Shown piece by piece: positions 41,214-49,176 of a DNA stretch of 64,000 nucleotides. The translations under genes were made by a program, and so were the position numbers. Source of the stretch: Actinoplanes sandaracinus. Its GTDB lineage: Bacteria; Actinomycetota; Actinomycetes; Mycobacteriales; Micromonosporaceae. The notes beneath the pieces are model-generated. The model made no database searches, was not told the origin of the DNA, and saw only the letters and a list, made by a program, of their open reading frames with translations. Position 1 is the first letter of the stretch, and the number at the start of each line of letters is the position of its first letter. The stretch spans positions 220,126 through 284,125 of the forward strand of contig NZ_JASCTH010000010.1 in assembly GCF_030009775.1 (NCBI RefSeq), read 5' to 3'.

Positions 41214-41645
41214 ATGGCACTGACCGACGAAGGCATCCGCGAACTGGTCACCGAGTGGTACCGCGCGCTGGACCGGCACGACGAACTGGCCACGGTGCTG
41301 CCGTACCTGCTCGACGACGGCCTGGAGATGCGGTTCCCGGAGACGACCGCCCGCGGGCACGCCGGCTTCTCCGACTGGTACAAAGCCGTCACCAACCGCT
41401 TCTTCGACGAGGTGCACACCGTCACCTCGGTCGAGATCACGCACCTCGGCGAGCGCGACGCGACCGTGCGGGTCGTCGTCAACTGGCAGGCCAAGATCTG
41501 GAACCCGCCGGCCGCCAAGAGCGAATGGCTGGGCTTCGACGCCTACCAGACCTGGGAGCTCGTCGCGGCGCCCGGCGACGCGGTGAAGCTCAAGACCTAC
41601 ATCGTCGACCGGCTGGAGCCGATGCCCGGCTCCGGCTCCCTCTAG
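41214..41645 (+). CDS. NTF2/SnoaL-like protein
   Basis: 143 residues with an NTF2 fold pattern: GIRELVTEWYRALDRHDELATVLPYLLDDGLEMRFPETTARGHAGFSDWYKAVTNRFFDEVHTV, then DATVRVVVNWQAKIWNPPAAKSEWLGFDAYQTWEL. The Trp-rich second half is typical of pockets for aromatic or isoprenoid ligands. It is probably a small enzyme (isomerase or cyclase) of the operon; the reaction is unknown. AAAGGAAGG precedes ATG 41214. Confidence 0.8.
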   Translation: MALTDEGIRELVTEWYRALDRHDELATVLPYLLDDGLEMRFPETTARGHAGFSDWYKAVTNRFFDEVHTVTSVEITHLGERDATVRVVVNWQAKIWNPPAAKSEWLGFDAYQTWELVAAPGDAVKLKTYIVDRLEPMPGSGSL

Positions 41646-41665
41646 AGACTGCAAAGGAGACGACC

Positions 41666-42037
41666 GTGGACACCAGAGCCGTCGTCACGCGGTACTACGA
41701 GCTGGCCAACGCCGGGAACTGGGACGAGTGGTGCGACCTGTTCGCCGAGGACCAGGTGATGGACGAACAACTCGCCGGGCACGTCGAGGGCCGGGAGACG
41801 CTGCGCAAGATGATGGCCGGATTCCCCGGCATGTACGCGTCGTTCCAGAACAGCCCCAAGGAGATCATCGTGGAGAAGGAGCGGGCCGCCGTGGTCTCGC
41901 ACATCTCCGCGGTCACGCCCGACGGCAACCGCATCGAGGCCGACGTGATGAACTTCTACCGGGTCTCCGGCGGCGTCATCGTCTACATGGCCAACTTCCA
42001 CGACACGCAGCCGTTCCGCGCGGCGCTGGGCTCGTAG
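41666..42037 (+). CDS. NTF2/SnoaL-like protein (second in operon)
   Basis: 123 residues: TRAVVTRYYELANAGNWDEWCDLFAEDQVMDEQLAGHVEGRETLRKMMAGFPGMYASFQNSPKEIIVEKERAAVVSHISAVTPDGNRIEADVMNFYRVSGGVIVYMANFHD. This is the compact SnoaL-like ketosteroid-isomerase fold. GTG 41666 follows AAAGGAGA at proper spacing. Two different NTF2-like proteins side by side suggest successive steps or a heteromeric pocket. The ligand is unknown. Confidence 0.82.
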   Translation: MDTRAVVTRYYELANAGNWDEWCDLFAEDQVMDEQLAGHVEGRETLRKMMAGFPGMYASFQNSPKEIIVEKERAAVVSHISAVTPDGNRIEADVMNFYRVSGGVIVYMANFHDTQPFRAALGS

Positions 42038-42050
42038 GGGAGCGGGCGCC

Positions 42051-43643
42051 GTGACGACACCCGAGGAATACGACTACGTGATCGTCGGAGGTGGCACCGC
42101 GGGATCGGTGCTCGCCAACCGGCTCAGCGAGAACCCCGGCACCAGGGTCCTGGTGCTGGAGGCGGGCAGCGACTTCGTGCCCGCCAACGTGGACGTCGCC
42201 CCGCTGTGGTTCACCCTGCTGGGCAGCACCGTCGACTGGGGTTACCAGACCGTCCCGCAGCCCGGCCTGGGCGGGCGCCGCGTCTACGAGCCACGGGGCA
42301 AGCTGCCCGGCGGCAGCAGCAACCTCTACATCATGATGCACGTCCGCGGGCACCCCTCGGACTTCGACAACTGGGCCTACCAGGGAGCGGCCGGCTGGTC
42401 CTACGCCGACCTGCAGCCGTACTTCGCGCGGCTGGAGTCGCAGGAGGACCAGACCGATCCGCGGATCGGCACTAGCGGCCCGCAGACCGTGACCAACGCG
42501 GGGCGGCACGACCCCAACCCGATGTCGCAGGTCTTCATCGACGCCTGTCGCGAGCTGGGCCACCGCGAGGTGCCCGACTTCAACGGCCCGGAGATGATCG
42601 GTACGGGCTGGCACCACATCGACGTCAAGGACGGGGAACGCCGCGGGGTGCTCAAGTCGTACCTCGAACCGGTCCTGGACCGGCCCAACCTGACGCTGCG
42701 CACCGACGCGTACGCGATGAACCTGGTCTTCGAGGGCACCCGCTGCGTCGGCGTCCGCTACCAGCAGCAGACGCCGCCCGCCCCGCCGGCGGAGGGCCGG
42801 CGTCTCAGCGGCGCCACCCCCGCCGAGCCGGGGGTGCGGGTGGTGCGCTCCACCGCCGAGACGATCGTCTGCCTGGGCGCCATCGAGTCGCCCAAGCTGC
42901 TCCTGCTCTCCGGCCTGGGCGGCGCCGAGCAGTTGCGCAGCTATCGCCTGCCGGTGGTCGCCGACCTGCCCGGGGTGGGGGAGAACTTCCACAACCACGT
43001 GCTCACCGGCCTGATCGCCGAGACGGTCGAACCGGTACCGCAGGGCCGGCAGAACCTGTCGGAGTCCGCGCTGTTCGCGCGCTCGCAGCCCGGGATGCTC
43101 GCGCCCGACCTGCAGCTCGCCTTCGTGCACGTGCCGTTTGACATCATCGTCGGCCAGCAGCACCCCAACGCGGTCTCGATCCTGCCCGGCGTGGTCCGCC
43201 CGCAGTCGCGCGGCACCATCCGGCTGGCCTCGACCGACCCGCTGGTCGCGCCGCTGATCGACCCCAACTATCTCGGCGACCAGGCGGACGTGCGCCGCAT
43301 GGTGGAGGCCGTGAAGATGTCGCGCGACATCTTCGCCTCGTCCGCGTTCAAGGGCCATCTCAAAGGTGAGCTGATGCCCGGCGCGCAGGTCCGCACGGAC
43401 GCCGAGATCGAGCAGTTCGTCCGCGAACGCGCGGACTGTTACCACCACCAGGCCGGTTCGTGCCGGATGGGCATCGACGACCTCGCCGTGGTCGACCCCC
43501 AGTTGCGGGTGCGCGGCGTGGAGGGCGTCCGGGTCGTCGACGCCAGCGTCATGCCGGCCGTGCCCTCGGGCAACTGTCACACGGCGATCGTCGCGATCGC
43601 CGAGCGCGCCGCTGACCTGATCAAGGAGGCCGGTCATGGCTGA
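42051..43643 (+). CDS. GMC-family FAD oxidoreductase
   Basis: 530 residues. FAD-binding Rossmann motif YDYVIVGGGTAGSVLANRLSENPGTRVLVLEAGSD, GMC signature 1 GKLPGGSSNLYIMMHVRGHPSDFDNWA, signature 2 around ETIVCLGAIESPKLLLLSGLG, and the catalytic His region in CYHHQAGSCRMG and GNCHTAIVAIAERAADLI. Enzymes of this family oxidise alcohols to aldehydes or ketones. Relatives include choline dehydrogenase and hydroxynitrile lyase; the substrate is unassigned. GTG 42051 is 13 bases after the NTF2 stop. The C-terminus overlaps the next gene by 8 bases. Confidence 0.9.
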   Translation: MTTPEEYDYVIVGGGTAGSVLANRLSENPGTRVLVLEAGSDFVPANVDVAPLWFTLLGSTVDWGYQTVPQPGLGGRRVYEPRGKLPGGSSNLYIMMHVRGHPSDFDNWAYQGAAGWSYADLQPYFARLESQEDQTDPRIGTSGPQTVTNAGRHDPNPMSQVFIDACRELGHREVPDFNGPEMIGTGWHHIDVKDGERRGVLKSYLEPVLDRPNLTLRTDAYAMNLVFEGTRCVGVRYQQQTPPAPPAEGRRLSGATPAEPGVRVVRSTAETIVCLGAIESPKLLLLSGLGGAEQLRSYRLPVVADLPGVGENFHNHVLTGLIAETVEPVPQGRQNLSESALFARSQPGMLAPDLQLAFVHVPFDIIVGQQHPNAVSILPGVVRPQSRGTIRLASTDPLVAPLIDPNYLGDQADVRRMVEAVKMSRDIFASSAFKGHLKGELMPGAQVRTDAEIEQFVRERADCYHHQAGSCRMGIDDLAVVDPQLRVRGVEGVRVVDASVMPAVPSGNCHTAIVAIAERAADLIKEAGHG

Positions 43644-44241
43644 CGTGACCCTGCGGGAGGGCCCGCTGTCCGGAACCCGGATCGCGGTCCTCATCGAGAG
43701 CGATTTCTTCGAGCCGGAGATTCACTACTACCAGCGCCGGTTCGCCGAGGAAGGCGCCGAGGTGCATTTCCTGACCCGCCTCTGGGGCCAGGACTCGATC
43801 ACCTTCCTCGGGCACGAGTGGCGGGCGCCGTTCTCCGCCCACCAGAGTCTGGAATGGATCGACGACGACACCCTGCGTTCGTACGCCGCGGTCATCGTCC
43901 CGTCCGGGATGGTCTCCGACCGGCTGCGCTACACCGAGGACGTCAACCAGCTCGCGCCGGCGGCCGAGTTCGTCCGCCGGGCGTTCGCCGAGCCGGGAAT
44001 CCTCAAGGGCGTGATCTGCCACGGTTTCTGGCTGCTGGCCTCCATTCCGGAGACCATCCGGGGCCGCAAGGTGGTCTGTCACAACAACCTGGTCGGCGAC
44101 GTCCGCAACATGGGCGCCGAGTACGTCGACGCGGACGTCGTGGTCGACGGCGACGACCTGGTCACCGGCCGCACCGGCATGCACGCGCACCTGTTCGCCC
44201 GGCAGATCATCGACATTCTCATCGACCGGGGGCGGCGGTGA
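43636..44241 (+). CDS. DJ-1/PfpI-family protein (second)
   Basis: 201 residues: GTRIAVLIESDFFEPEIHYYQRRFAEEGAEVHFLTRLWG with the conserved Glu region FEPEI, and the elbow GVICHGFWLLASIPETIRGRKV (Cys). It ends in a long helical tail. It overlaps the GMC gene (start) and the VOC gene (GTGA). It differs from the 275-residue homologue at 38703 and the 250-residue one at 45624, so the locus encodes three distinct members of this superfamily. Confidence 0.86.
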   Translation: MADVTLREGPLSGTRIAVLIESDFFEPEIHYYQRRFAEEGAEVHFLTRLWGQDSITFLGHEWRAPFSAHQSLEWIDDDTLRSYAAVIVPSGMVSDRLRYTEDVNQLAPAAEFVRRAFAEPGILKGVICHGFWLLASIPETIRGRKVVCHNNLVGDVRNMGAEYVDADVVVDGDDLVTGRTGMHAHLFARQIIDILIDRGRR

Positions 44242-44693
44242 GCGCGCCGCAGACCACCATACGCTGGTCGCACATCGCCCTGAACTGCCGTGACCAGGCC
44301 GCCACCGAGGCGTTCTACCAGCGGCTGTTCGGGTTCCGGCGGGCCCGCGTGGTGTCGCTGGACCACGGCGAGATCGTCTTCCTGCGGCAGGGCGAGGTGT
44401 ACCTCGAACTGTTCTCGTCCGCGGCGCCGTCGCGGGTGCGCGGCGCCGCCGACGGGCCGCCGGACCCGGGCATCATCCGGCACCTGGCGTTCCAGACCGA
44501 CGACCTGGACGGCTTCCTGGAGGCGGCCGCCGGCGTCCCGGTCTCGCTCGGGCCGCTGAGCTTCGACGACTTCATCAAGGGCTGGCGCAGCGTCTGGCTG
44601 ACCGACCCGGACGGCCTGGTCGTCGAGGTCAGCGAGGGCTACCGCGACGACGACCACCTCGCGCGGCACGCCGCGGCCCACGAGCACGGCTGA
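44238..44693 (+). CDS. VOC-family (glyoxalase/dioxygenase-fold) protein
   Basis: 151 residues in the paired beta-alpha-beta-beta-beta arrangement: RWSHIALNCRDQAATEAFYQRLFGFRRARVV, EIVFLRQGEVYLELFSS, IRHLAFQTDDLDGFLEAA, and SVWLTDPDGLVVEVSEGY. Metal ligands can be placed at His (SHIAL), His (RHLAF) and Glu (VEVSE). Its reaction could be isomerisation, lyase or dioxygenase type. GTG 44238 overlaps the DJ-1 stop (GTGA). It is the last gene of the operon before the poly-G tract. Confidence 0.85.
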   Translation: MSAPQTTIRWSHIALNCRDQAATEAFYQRLFGFRRARVVSLDHGEIVFLRQGEVYLELFSSAAPSRVRGAADGPPDPGIIRHLAFQTDDLDGFLEAAAGVPVSLGPLSFDDFIKGWRSVWLTDPDGLVVEVSEGYRDDDHLARHAAAHEHG

Positions 44694-44709
44694 GCACGGT
44701 TCTCCGCGG

Positions 44710-44820
44710 CGGGGGGGGGGGGGGGGGGGGGGGCCCCCCCCCCCCGGGGGGAGGGGGGCGGAGGAGGGGGGGGGGGGGAGGGTGCCCGGGGGGCCGTCAC
44801 CCCGTCGGGGCCCCCCCCCC
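44710..44820. repeat. Extreme G/C homopolymer tract
   Basis: After GCGGC there are 23 consecutive G (44711-44733), then 12 C, 6 G, and further runs including 13 G (44766-44778) and 10 C near 44820, with few other bases. No comparable tract exists in the window. It directly follows the VOC stop. It could be a genuine hairpin or quadruplex-forming element, or an assembly/base-calling artefact in a hard-to-sequence terminator. Confidence 0.7.
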
Positions 44821-44874
44821 GCTTCCTGGTGTACGGCCGCTTCTCGGTGTGCGGCCGCTTCCTGGTGTGTGGCC
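44821..44874 (+). repeat. Three tandem 18-bp repeats
   Basis: Units GCTTCCTGGTGTACGGCC, GCTTCTCGGTGTGCGGCC and GCTTCCTGGTGTGTGGCC follow each other exactly, 2-3 differences apart. They lie between the poly-G tract and the terminator hairpin, downstream of both convergent genes. Their function is unknown; they may be replication slippage associated with the unstable tract. Confidence 0.75.
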
Positions 44875-44884
44875 GCACGGCAAC

Positions 44885-44910
44885 GGCCCCGGAGGATGTC
44901 CTCCGGGGCC
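44885..44910. terminator. Hairpin terminator between convergent genes
   Basis: GGCCCCGGAGGA-TG-TCCTCCGGGGCC, perfect 12-bp arms. It is 23 bases from the end of the minus-strand NTF2-like gene and about 190 bases after the VOC stop, so it may end both transcripts. Confidence 0.75.
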
Positions 44911-44933
44911 GGGACGTGCGCGAGGGGCGTGGC

Positions 44934-45284
44934 TCAGGACTCGAACGGGCGCTCGATGAACGCCGCGCTCTGCCGCTTGATCAGGCCGTCCTCGAAGTAC
45001 ATCGTGCCGACGGCCCAGACCAGCTTGCCGCCCAGTCGCTCGGACGCCTGGTACACCAGGACGTCCTCGGTGACCTTCAGCGCGGCCAGATCGCCGACCT
45101 CGGGGTTCTCCTTCAGGTAGCCGTCGAACATCTCCTTGATCTGCTGACGGCCACGCGCCACGTAGTCGAACCGGACGAAGACGGCGTCCTCGGCGTAGCG
45201 GTTGGCGATGGTCTGCGTCTCGCCGGCCTGCAGCAGCTGGACCTGCGTGATCAGGAAGTCGTCGGCGATGGTGGTCGTGGCCAT
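44934..45284 (-). CDS. NTF2/SnoaL-like protein (third)
   Basis: 116 residues: TTTIADDFLITQVQLLQAGETQTIANRYAEDAVFVRFDYVARGRQQIKEMFDGYLKENPEVGDLAALKVTEDVLVYQASERLGGKLVWAVGTMYFEDGLIKRQSAAFIERPFES, a complete NTF2-like fold of the limonene-epoxide-hydrolase/SnoaL style. AAGGAGA precedes the ATG. It is transcribed divergently from the third DJ-1 gene across 339 bases and is the only minus-strand member of this enzyme region. Confidence 0.82.
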   Translation of the reverse strand: MATTTIADDFLITQVQLLQAGETQTIANRYAEDAVFVRFDYVARGRQQIKEMFDGYLKENPEVGDLAALKVTEDVLVYQASERLGGKLVWAVGTMYFEDGLIKRQSAAFIERPFES

Positions 45285-45623
45285 TGCGGTCTCCTTCTAG
45301 GGATGACGCCTGAACGTTCGGTGGTCGCATTCATACGGTCCACCGAATCGAATGGACAAATGATATCGTCCGAGCGGGGGAGCGGTTATCCCGCTGCGAA
45401 TGTCGACGTCTACATCGTCAGGTCCGGGCGGGCTTTACCGCCGGCGGGCGACGGTTGCGCAGGGTATGAGGTACCCGGAGTTCCCCGACGTACTTCGTGA
45501 ATACCGGCCTTGACACCGGATGCGGGCCGGAGAATATGCTCTCCATTGAGCCCGTGGTGTTCGCGGAGCCGGGCCGGGAACAGTTTCCCAGGTCGTCCAG
45601 CCTTTGCGAAACAATGAAAGGAC
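45285..45623. promoter_or_regulatory. Divergent promoter region with an inverted repeat
   Basis: 339 non-coding bases, AT-richer than the flanks. TTCGGTGG at 45317-45324 and CCACCGAA at 45340-45347 are perfect 8-bp arms with a 15-bp spacer, about 33 bp upstream of the minus-strand NTF2 start. This is a plausible regulator site for that gene; whether it also acts on the DJ-1 gene 280 bases away is unknown. Confidence 0.45.
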
Positions 45624-46373
45624 GTGGCCCAAATGCCCACCATTCTTGTGTTGATGACGAAGTCGAAGAGCCTCGGTCTGCTGGACGGTCAGCAGCACGC
45701 GTCCGGATTCTGGGCCGAGGAGTTCGTCGTTCCCTACGAGGCTTTCGTCGCGGCCGGATTCACCGTCGACGTCGCCACCATCGGCGGTGTGCGCCCGACG
45801 CCGGACGCCGGCAGCCTCGACCCGCGCACCATCGGCTACACCCGCCCGCAGGGCTCGCCGGACAACGACGAGGCCAACGCCGCGCACTGGCGCGAGGCCG
45901 TCGAAACCATCGAAGTGCTCCAGAAGCCGGCCAACGTGAGCGACCTGACCAGGGAGAAGCTGGCGGCGTACGACGGCGTCTACATCAGCGGCGGGCACGG
46001 CGCCATGGACGACCTGCCCCACGACCCGGACATGACCCGGGTCGTGCGCTGGATCCTCGAACTCGACAAGCCCCTCGCCGTGGTGTGCCACGGCCAGTCG
46101 GCCCTGCTGCCGCTGCGTGACTCGCACAGCCGCTGGCCGCTGGAGGGATACCGGATGACCGCGTTCTCCCACGACGAGGAGATGGTCACCGACATGGCCG
46201 GAAAACTGCCGTTCGTGCTCCAGGTGGAACTGGAGCGGCTCGGTTCGAAATACGAGAAGGCGCCGGTGATCTGGGGTTCCTGCGTGGTCGAGGACCGCAA
46301 CCTGATCACCGGTCAGAATCCGTACTCGTCGACCGCTCTCGCCGAGACCTTCATCAAGCGCCTGGGTGGATAG
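45624..46373 (+). CDS. DJ-1/PfpI-family protein, Hsp31-like (third)
   Basis: 249 residues with the Hsp31/glyoxalase III-type layout: TILVLMTKSKSLGLLDGQQHASGFWAEEFVVPYEAFVAAGFTVDVATIGGVRPTPDAGSLDP, then YDGVYISGGHGAMDDLPHDPDMTRVVRWILELDKPLAVVCHGQSALLPLRD with nucleophile Cys in VVCHGQSAL and the Glu of GFWAEE. Hsp31-like members convert methylglyoxal to lactate without glutathione. Here a metabolic role next to ABM and NTF2 genes is equally likely. GTG 45624 has GAAAGGA at the right distance; ATG 45633 is an alternative. Confidence 0.88.
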   Translation: MAQMPTILVLMTKSKSLGLLDGQQHASGFWAEEFVVPYEAFVAAGFTVDVATIGGVRPTPDAGSLDPRTIGYTRPQGSPDNDEANAAHWREAVETIEVLQKPANVSDLTREKLAAYDGVYISGGHGAMDDLPHDPDMTRVVRWILELDKPLAVVCHGQSALLPLRDSHSRWPLEGYRMTAFSHDEEMVTDMAGKLPFVLQVELERLGSKYEKAPVIWGSCVVEDRNLITGQNPYSSTALAETFIKRLGG

Positions 46374-46491
46374 TGACGCCCTGTGCGGAAGCGATTCACA
46401 TGTGATTTCGGGCGCGTGACCGGTTATTGTCGACCGGGTACGCGCCCGATGTGCGCCGGTGCCCGGCGCCGATCGAACAGGAGCTGATCGC

Positions 46492-46797
46492 ATGATCGTC
46501 GAATACATCCGTTACCGGATGACGGAAGAGACAACCGACGATCTCCTGAAAGCCTACGAACAGGCCTCGGAACCGCTTCTGCAGTCTCCGCACTGCCTGT
46601 CGTACGAGGTTTCCCGGTGCGCCGAGGAACCCACGGTGGTCGTCGTCCGGATCGAATGGGACTCGGCCGAGGGGCACCTCGAGGGATTCCGTAAAAGCGC
46701 GGAGTTCCAGCGGTTCTTCGTCCTGGTGAAGCCGTTCTTCCAGCAGATCGAGGAGATGCGTCACTACGACGTCGTGGTGAGCCACACGCGTTCCTGA
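46492..46797 (+). CDS. Antibiotic-biosynthesis-monooxygenase-like (ABM) protein
   Basis: 101 residues with a dimeric ferredoxin-like alpha/beta-barrel pattern: MIVEYIRYRMTEETTDDLLKAYEQASEPLLQSPHCLSYEVSRCAEEPTVVVVRIEWDSAEGHLEGFRKSAEFQRFFVLVKPFFQQIEEMRHYDVV. This fold covers cofactor-free quinone-forming oxygenases and haem-degrading enzymes; the conserved IEWDS..GH stretch is typical of ABM proteins. CAGGAG precedes ATG 46492. It lies 118 bases after the third DJ-1 gene and may be co-transcribed. A strong terminator follows. Confidence 0.82.
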   Translation: MIVEYIRYRMTEETTDDLLKAYEQASEPLLQSPHCLSYEVSRCAEEPTVVVVRIEWDSAEGHLEGFRKSAEFQRFFVLVKPFFQQIEEMRHYDVVVSHTRS

Positions 46798-46820
46798 GAC
46801 GACGACTTCGGTGAGGACTG

Positions 46821-46855
46821 ACGATGCGGGGCCCGCCAGGCGGGCCCCGCATCGT
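46821..46855. terminator. Bidirectional terminator, 17-bp perfect arms
   Basis: ACGATGCGGGGCCCGCC and its complement are separated by a single A (46838). It sits between the convergent ABM gene (stop 46797) and the fusion gene (stop 46861). Confidence 0.85.
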
Positions 46856-46860
46856 CGATG

Positions 46861-49176
46861 TCAGGCCGGTTTGCCGGCGTCCACCCAGCGGCTGAAGACG
46901 GCCACCTTCTCCGGAGCCCAGGCGCCGTCGCAGGGCATGGACCCGTTCTGCAGGCGGTGCAGGATGGCGTCGGCGTGCTGCTGGACGTCCTCCACGGCCC
47001 ACAGGTCGAAGACGAACTTCATCGAGTTGCGGTCCTGAGCGCGGAACAGCTTCTTGATGTGCTGCTCGAAGGAGAGCTCCACGTCATCGCCGGGCAGCTC
47101 CACCTCCTCCTCGACCACGGCCGGCGCCAGCGCGGAGATGCGGGCCGCCGGCGTGGCGTCGCACACCCACCACCAGCGGGGCACCGTCATGCCCGCCGGG
47201 GGGCGCGCGTCCTGTTGCGAGTTCTCCACCGCGATCCGGGTGCCCCACTCGATGTAGGCGATGAAGGCGGCCCGGAACTCGGGGTCGATGGGCAGGCCGG
47301 CCTCGTCGGCCGCCTGGCTCATCAGGGCCGCCCAGCGGGACCGTTGCTTCTCGGTCAACCGCTTGCCGACGTGCTCCGAGATCATGTGCGAGTAGCCGCC
47401 GTGCCGCTCGGAGTAGTTCGGCGGGCCGCCGAACACCTCACTCAGCCACGCCGCGACATGCTCCGGGTGACCCGGGTTCATGTCGGCGAACAGCCGGCTG
47501 AGCTCCGGGTCCTGCGGGGCGTACTTCGAATAGAACAGGTTCGTCATCCGGCGGAACGCCGGTAGCCCGCCGGCCCACTCGAAGATGGTGGGCTCGTAGT
47601 CCTCCGGGTGCACCGGGTCGTGGAAGTCCACGTACCAGTGCATGCCGCTGCAGAACGGCTTGTTCTGCGACTGCCCGCACCGGCAGAGGCTGTAGTGCTC
47701 GTGCGAGGCGCCGGCGTTGCGCGGGTGGTCCTCGCCCTGGCGGCCGGTCAGAGCGATGCCGCCGGTCACGCGGTAGGGGCCGTCCTTGGAGATCTCGATA
47801 GCCGGCGGGCGGTCCGGGTCGACGACGTCGCGGATCTCGTTGTCGCCGATCGCCATGCTCAGCGCCCCGGACGGGCAGGCCCGCACCGCCTGGGTGATCT
47901 CGTCGAACCGGCCGCCGCTGGGCAGCACGAACGGTTCCTCCCGCAGCCGGAACACCGACGACAGCCGGTCGGTGCAGAACCCCGAGTGCGCGCAGGTGCC
48001 GCGGTTGTCGAAGATGGTGGCCTGCAGGCCGCGGTAGGTGTCGCGCTGGTCGGGGATCCGCTTCGGGCTCTTGGCGCCGGTGAAGCCGGTGCGGGCGTGG
48101 GCGCCGTCGCAGTACGGCTTGGTCTGCGAGGCGCCGCAGCGGCAGAGCGCCACCTGCGGGGGCATGGAGATCGTGACGCCGAGCCAGTCATGGATGTCGT
48201 CGACGTTGGTCACCAGATAGGGCCCGTCGGGTGCGGGCTCGATGCCGGGCGGCGCGGCACTCTGCAGGCGGCGCAGCTCGGCGATCCGCTCCAGCCGGTT
48301 GCCGGGACCGTCGGCCGGCGCCAGCCGGCAGGCGAGATCCTGCAGGGCGGCCACGGCCTCCAGCATCTCCGCGGGCTCACCGGGGGAGGGCCGCAGCCCG
48401 GTGGCCTCCCGGGCCAGCCGCCAGATCTCCTCGTCGACCGGCGTGCCGTCGGCGGCGGATCCGTTCCCGGCCGGGCGGTCCGGGGCGGCGGGCAGCCGCG
48501 TCAGCGTCTCGCCCAGCGGCCGCAGGACCGAGTCGAACAGCCGGCGGACGGTCCACGCCAGGTCGGCCGTGCCGTCGGCGTCCTCGCCGGCCCGGGCCAG
48601 CCGGGCCAGCAGGGTCTGGAGCAGCCGCCAGCCGTCGGCGGCGATCGTGTCGACCGCGGCGGCGTCGGAGGCCAGCGTGCCCGCGGCCGCCGGGGCGACG
48701 GCGGGGCGGACCGGATCGAAGGCCGCGTCTCCGGCCGTGGCCGCGAGATATTCGGCCTCGACAGCGGCCAGGCCGGCGCCGGGCTCATCCGGCGCCAGCA
48801 GGGAGAGGGCCCCGGCCGCGGGAACAGATTCATGATCGAATTCGGCCGCCGGCCGCTGCAGTCGCCGGATCAATTCGAGGGAGAATGACGGGCGTTCGGC
48901 AGTCGGCGGAAATGAATACGAAACATTGACGTGATTCGAGTCGGCCGAGAGCCCCGCCGCCTTGATCAAATAGTGCATCGAGGCCGACAGGAGCTGCGCT
49001 TTCCAGTTGCGGACCGCGGTGACCTGGACGTCGGTCAGGCCACCCTCGCCTGCGGAGGACTTGAGTGAAGCGCTCGCGGACCAGCAGCTCACGGCCGACT
49101 CCAGCATCGTGCCGAGGGTGTCCTGCCTGCTGGCGGAGGTGTCGTGGGTCATGCTGATCGAGCTTTGATCGGTCAC
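46861..49176 (-). CDS. Multidomain CDGSH - ferredoxin-like - CDGSH - truncated haemoglobin fusion
   Basis: 771 residues, soluble. About 1-330: helical region with an acidic, Ala/Pro-rich linker, not recognised. About 342-360: CDGSH iron-sulfur motif LCRCGASQTKPYCDGAH. About 389-440: divergent monocluster ferredoxin-like segment with Cys at RGTCAHSGFCTD and CPSGALS. About 495-515: second CDGSH-type motif LCRCGQSQNKPFCSGMH. About 535-660: group II truncated haemoglobin (RRMTNLFYSKYAPQDPELSRLFADM, GGPPNYSERHGGYSHMISEHVGKRLTEKQRSRWAALM). About 705-771: a conserved tail, HIKKLFRAQDRNSMKFVFDLW to SMPCDGAWAPEKVAVF. Several redox modules on one chain suggest electron transfer to a haem for NO, O2 or sulfur-species chemistry. 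It lies next to the DJ-1/ThDP locus but is transcribed convergently. Confidence 0.82.
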   Translation of the reverse strand: MTDQSSISMTHDTSASRQDTLGTMLESAVSCWSASASLKSSAGEGGLTDVQVTAVRNWKAQLLSASMHYLIKAAGLSADSNHVNVSYSFPPTAERPSFSLELIRRLQRPAAEFDHESVPAAGALSLLAPDEPGAGLAAVEAEYLAATAGDAAFDPVRPAVAPAAAGTLASDAAAVDTIAADGWRLLQTLLARLARAGEDADGTADLAWTVRRLFDSVLRPLGETLTRLPAAPDRPAGNGSAADGTPVDEEIWRLAREATGLRPSPGEPAEMLEAVAALQDLACRLAPADGPGNRLERIAELRRLQSAAPPGIEPAPDGPYLVTNVDDIHDWLGVTISMPPQVALCRCGASQTKPYCDGAHARTGFTGAKSPKRIPDQRDTYRGLQATIFDNRGTCAHSGFCTDRLSSVFRLREEPFVLPSGGRFDEITQAVRACPSGALSMAIGDNEIRDVVDPDRPPAIEISKDGPYRVTGGIALTGRQGEDHPRNAGASHEHYSLCRCGQSQNKPFCSGMHWYVDFHDPVHPEDYEPTIFEWAGGLPAFRRMTNLFYSKYAPQDPELSRLFADMNPGHPEHVAAWLSEVFGGPPNYSERHGGYSHMISEHVGKRLTEKQRSRWAALMSQAADEAGLPIDPEFRAAFIAYIEWGTRIAVENSQQDARPPAGMTVPRWWWVCDATPAARISALAPAVVEEEVELPGDDVELSFEQHIKKLFRAQDRNSMKFVFDLWAVEDVQQHADAILHRLQNGSMPCDGAWAPEKVAVFSRWVDAGKPA

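Noticed and set aside
44639..44878. Minus-strand frame across the poly-G tract encoding Pro-rich sequence
   Set aside because: It is a direct translation of homopolymers and tandem repeats.
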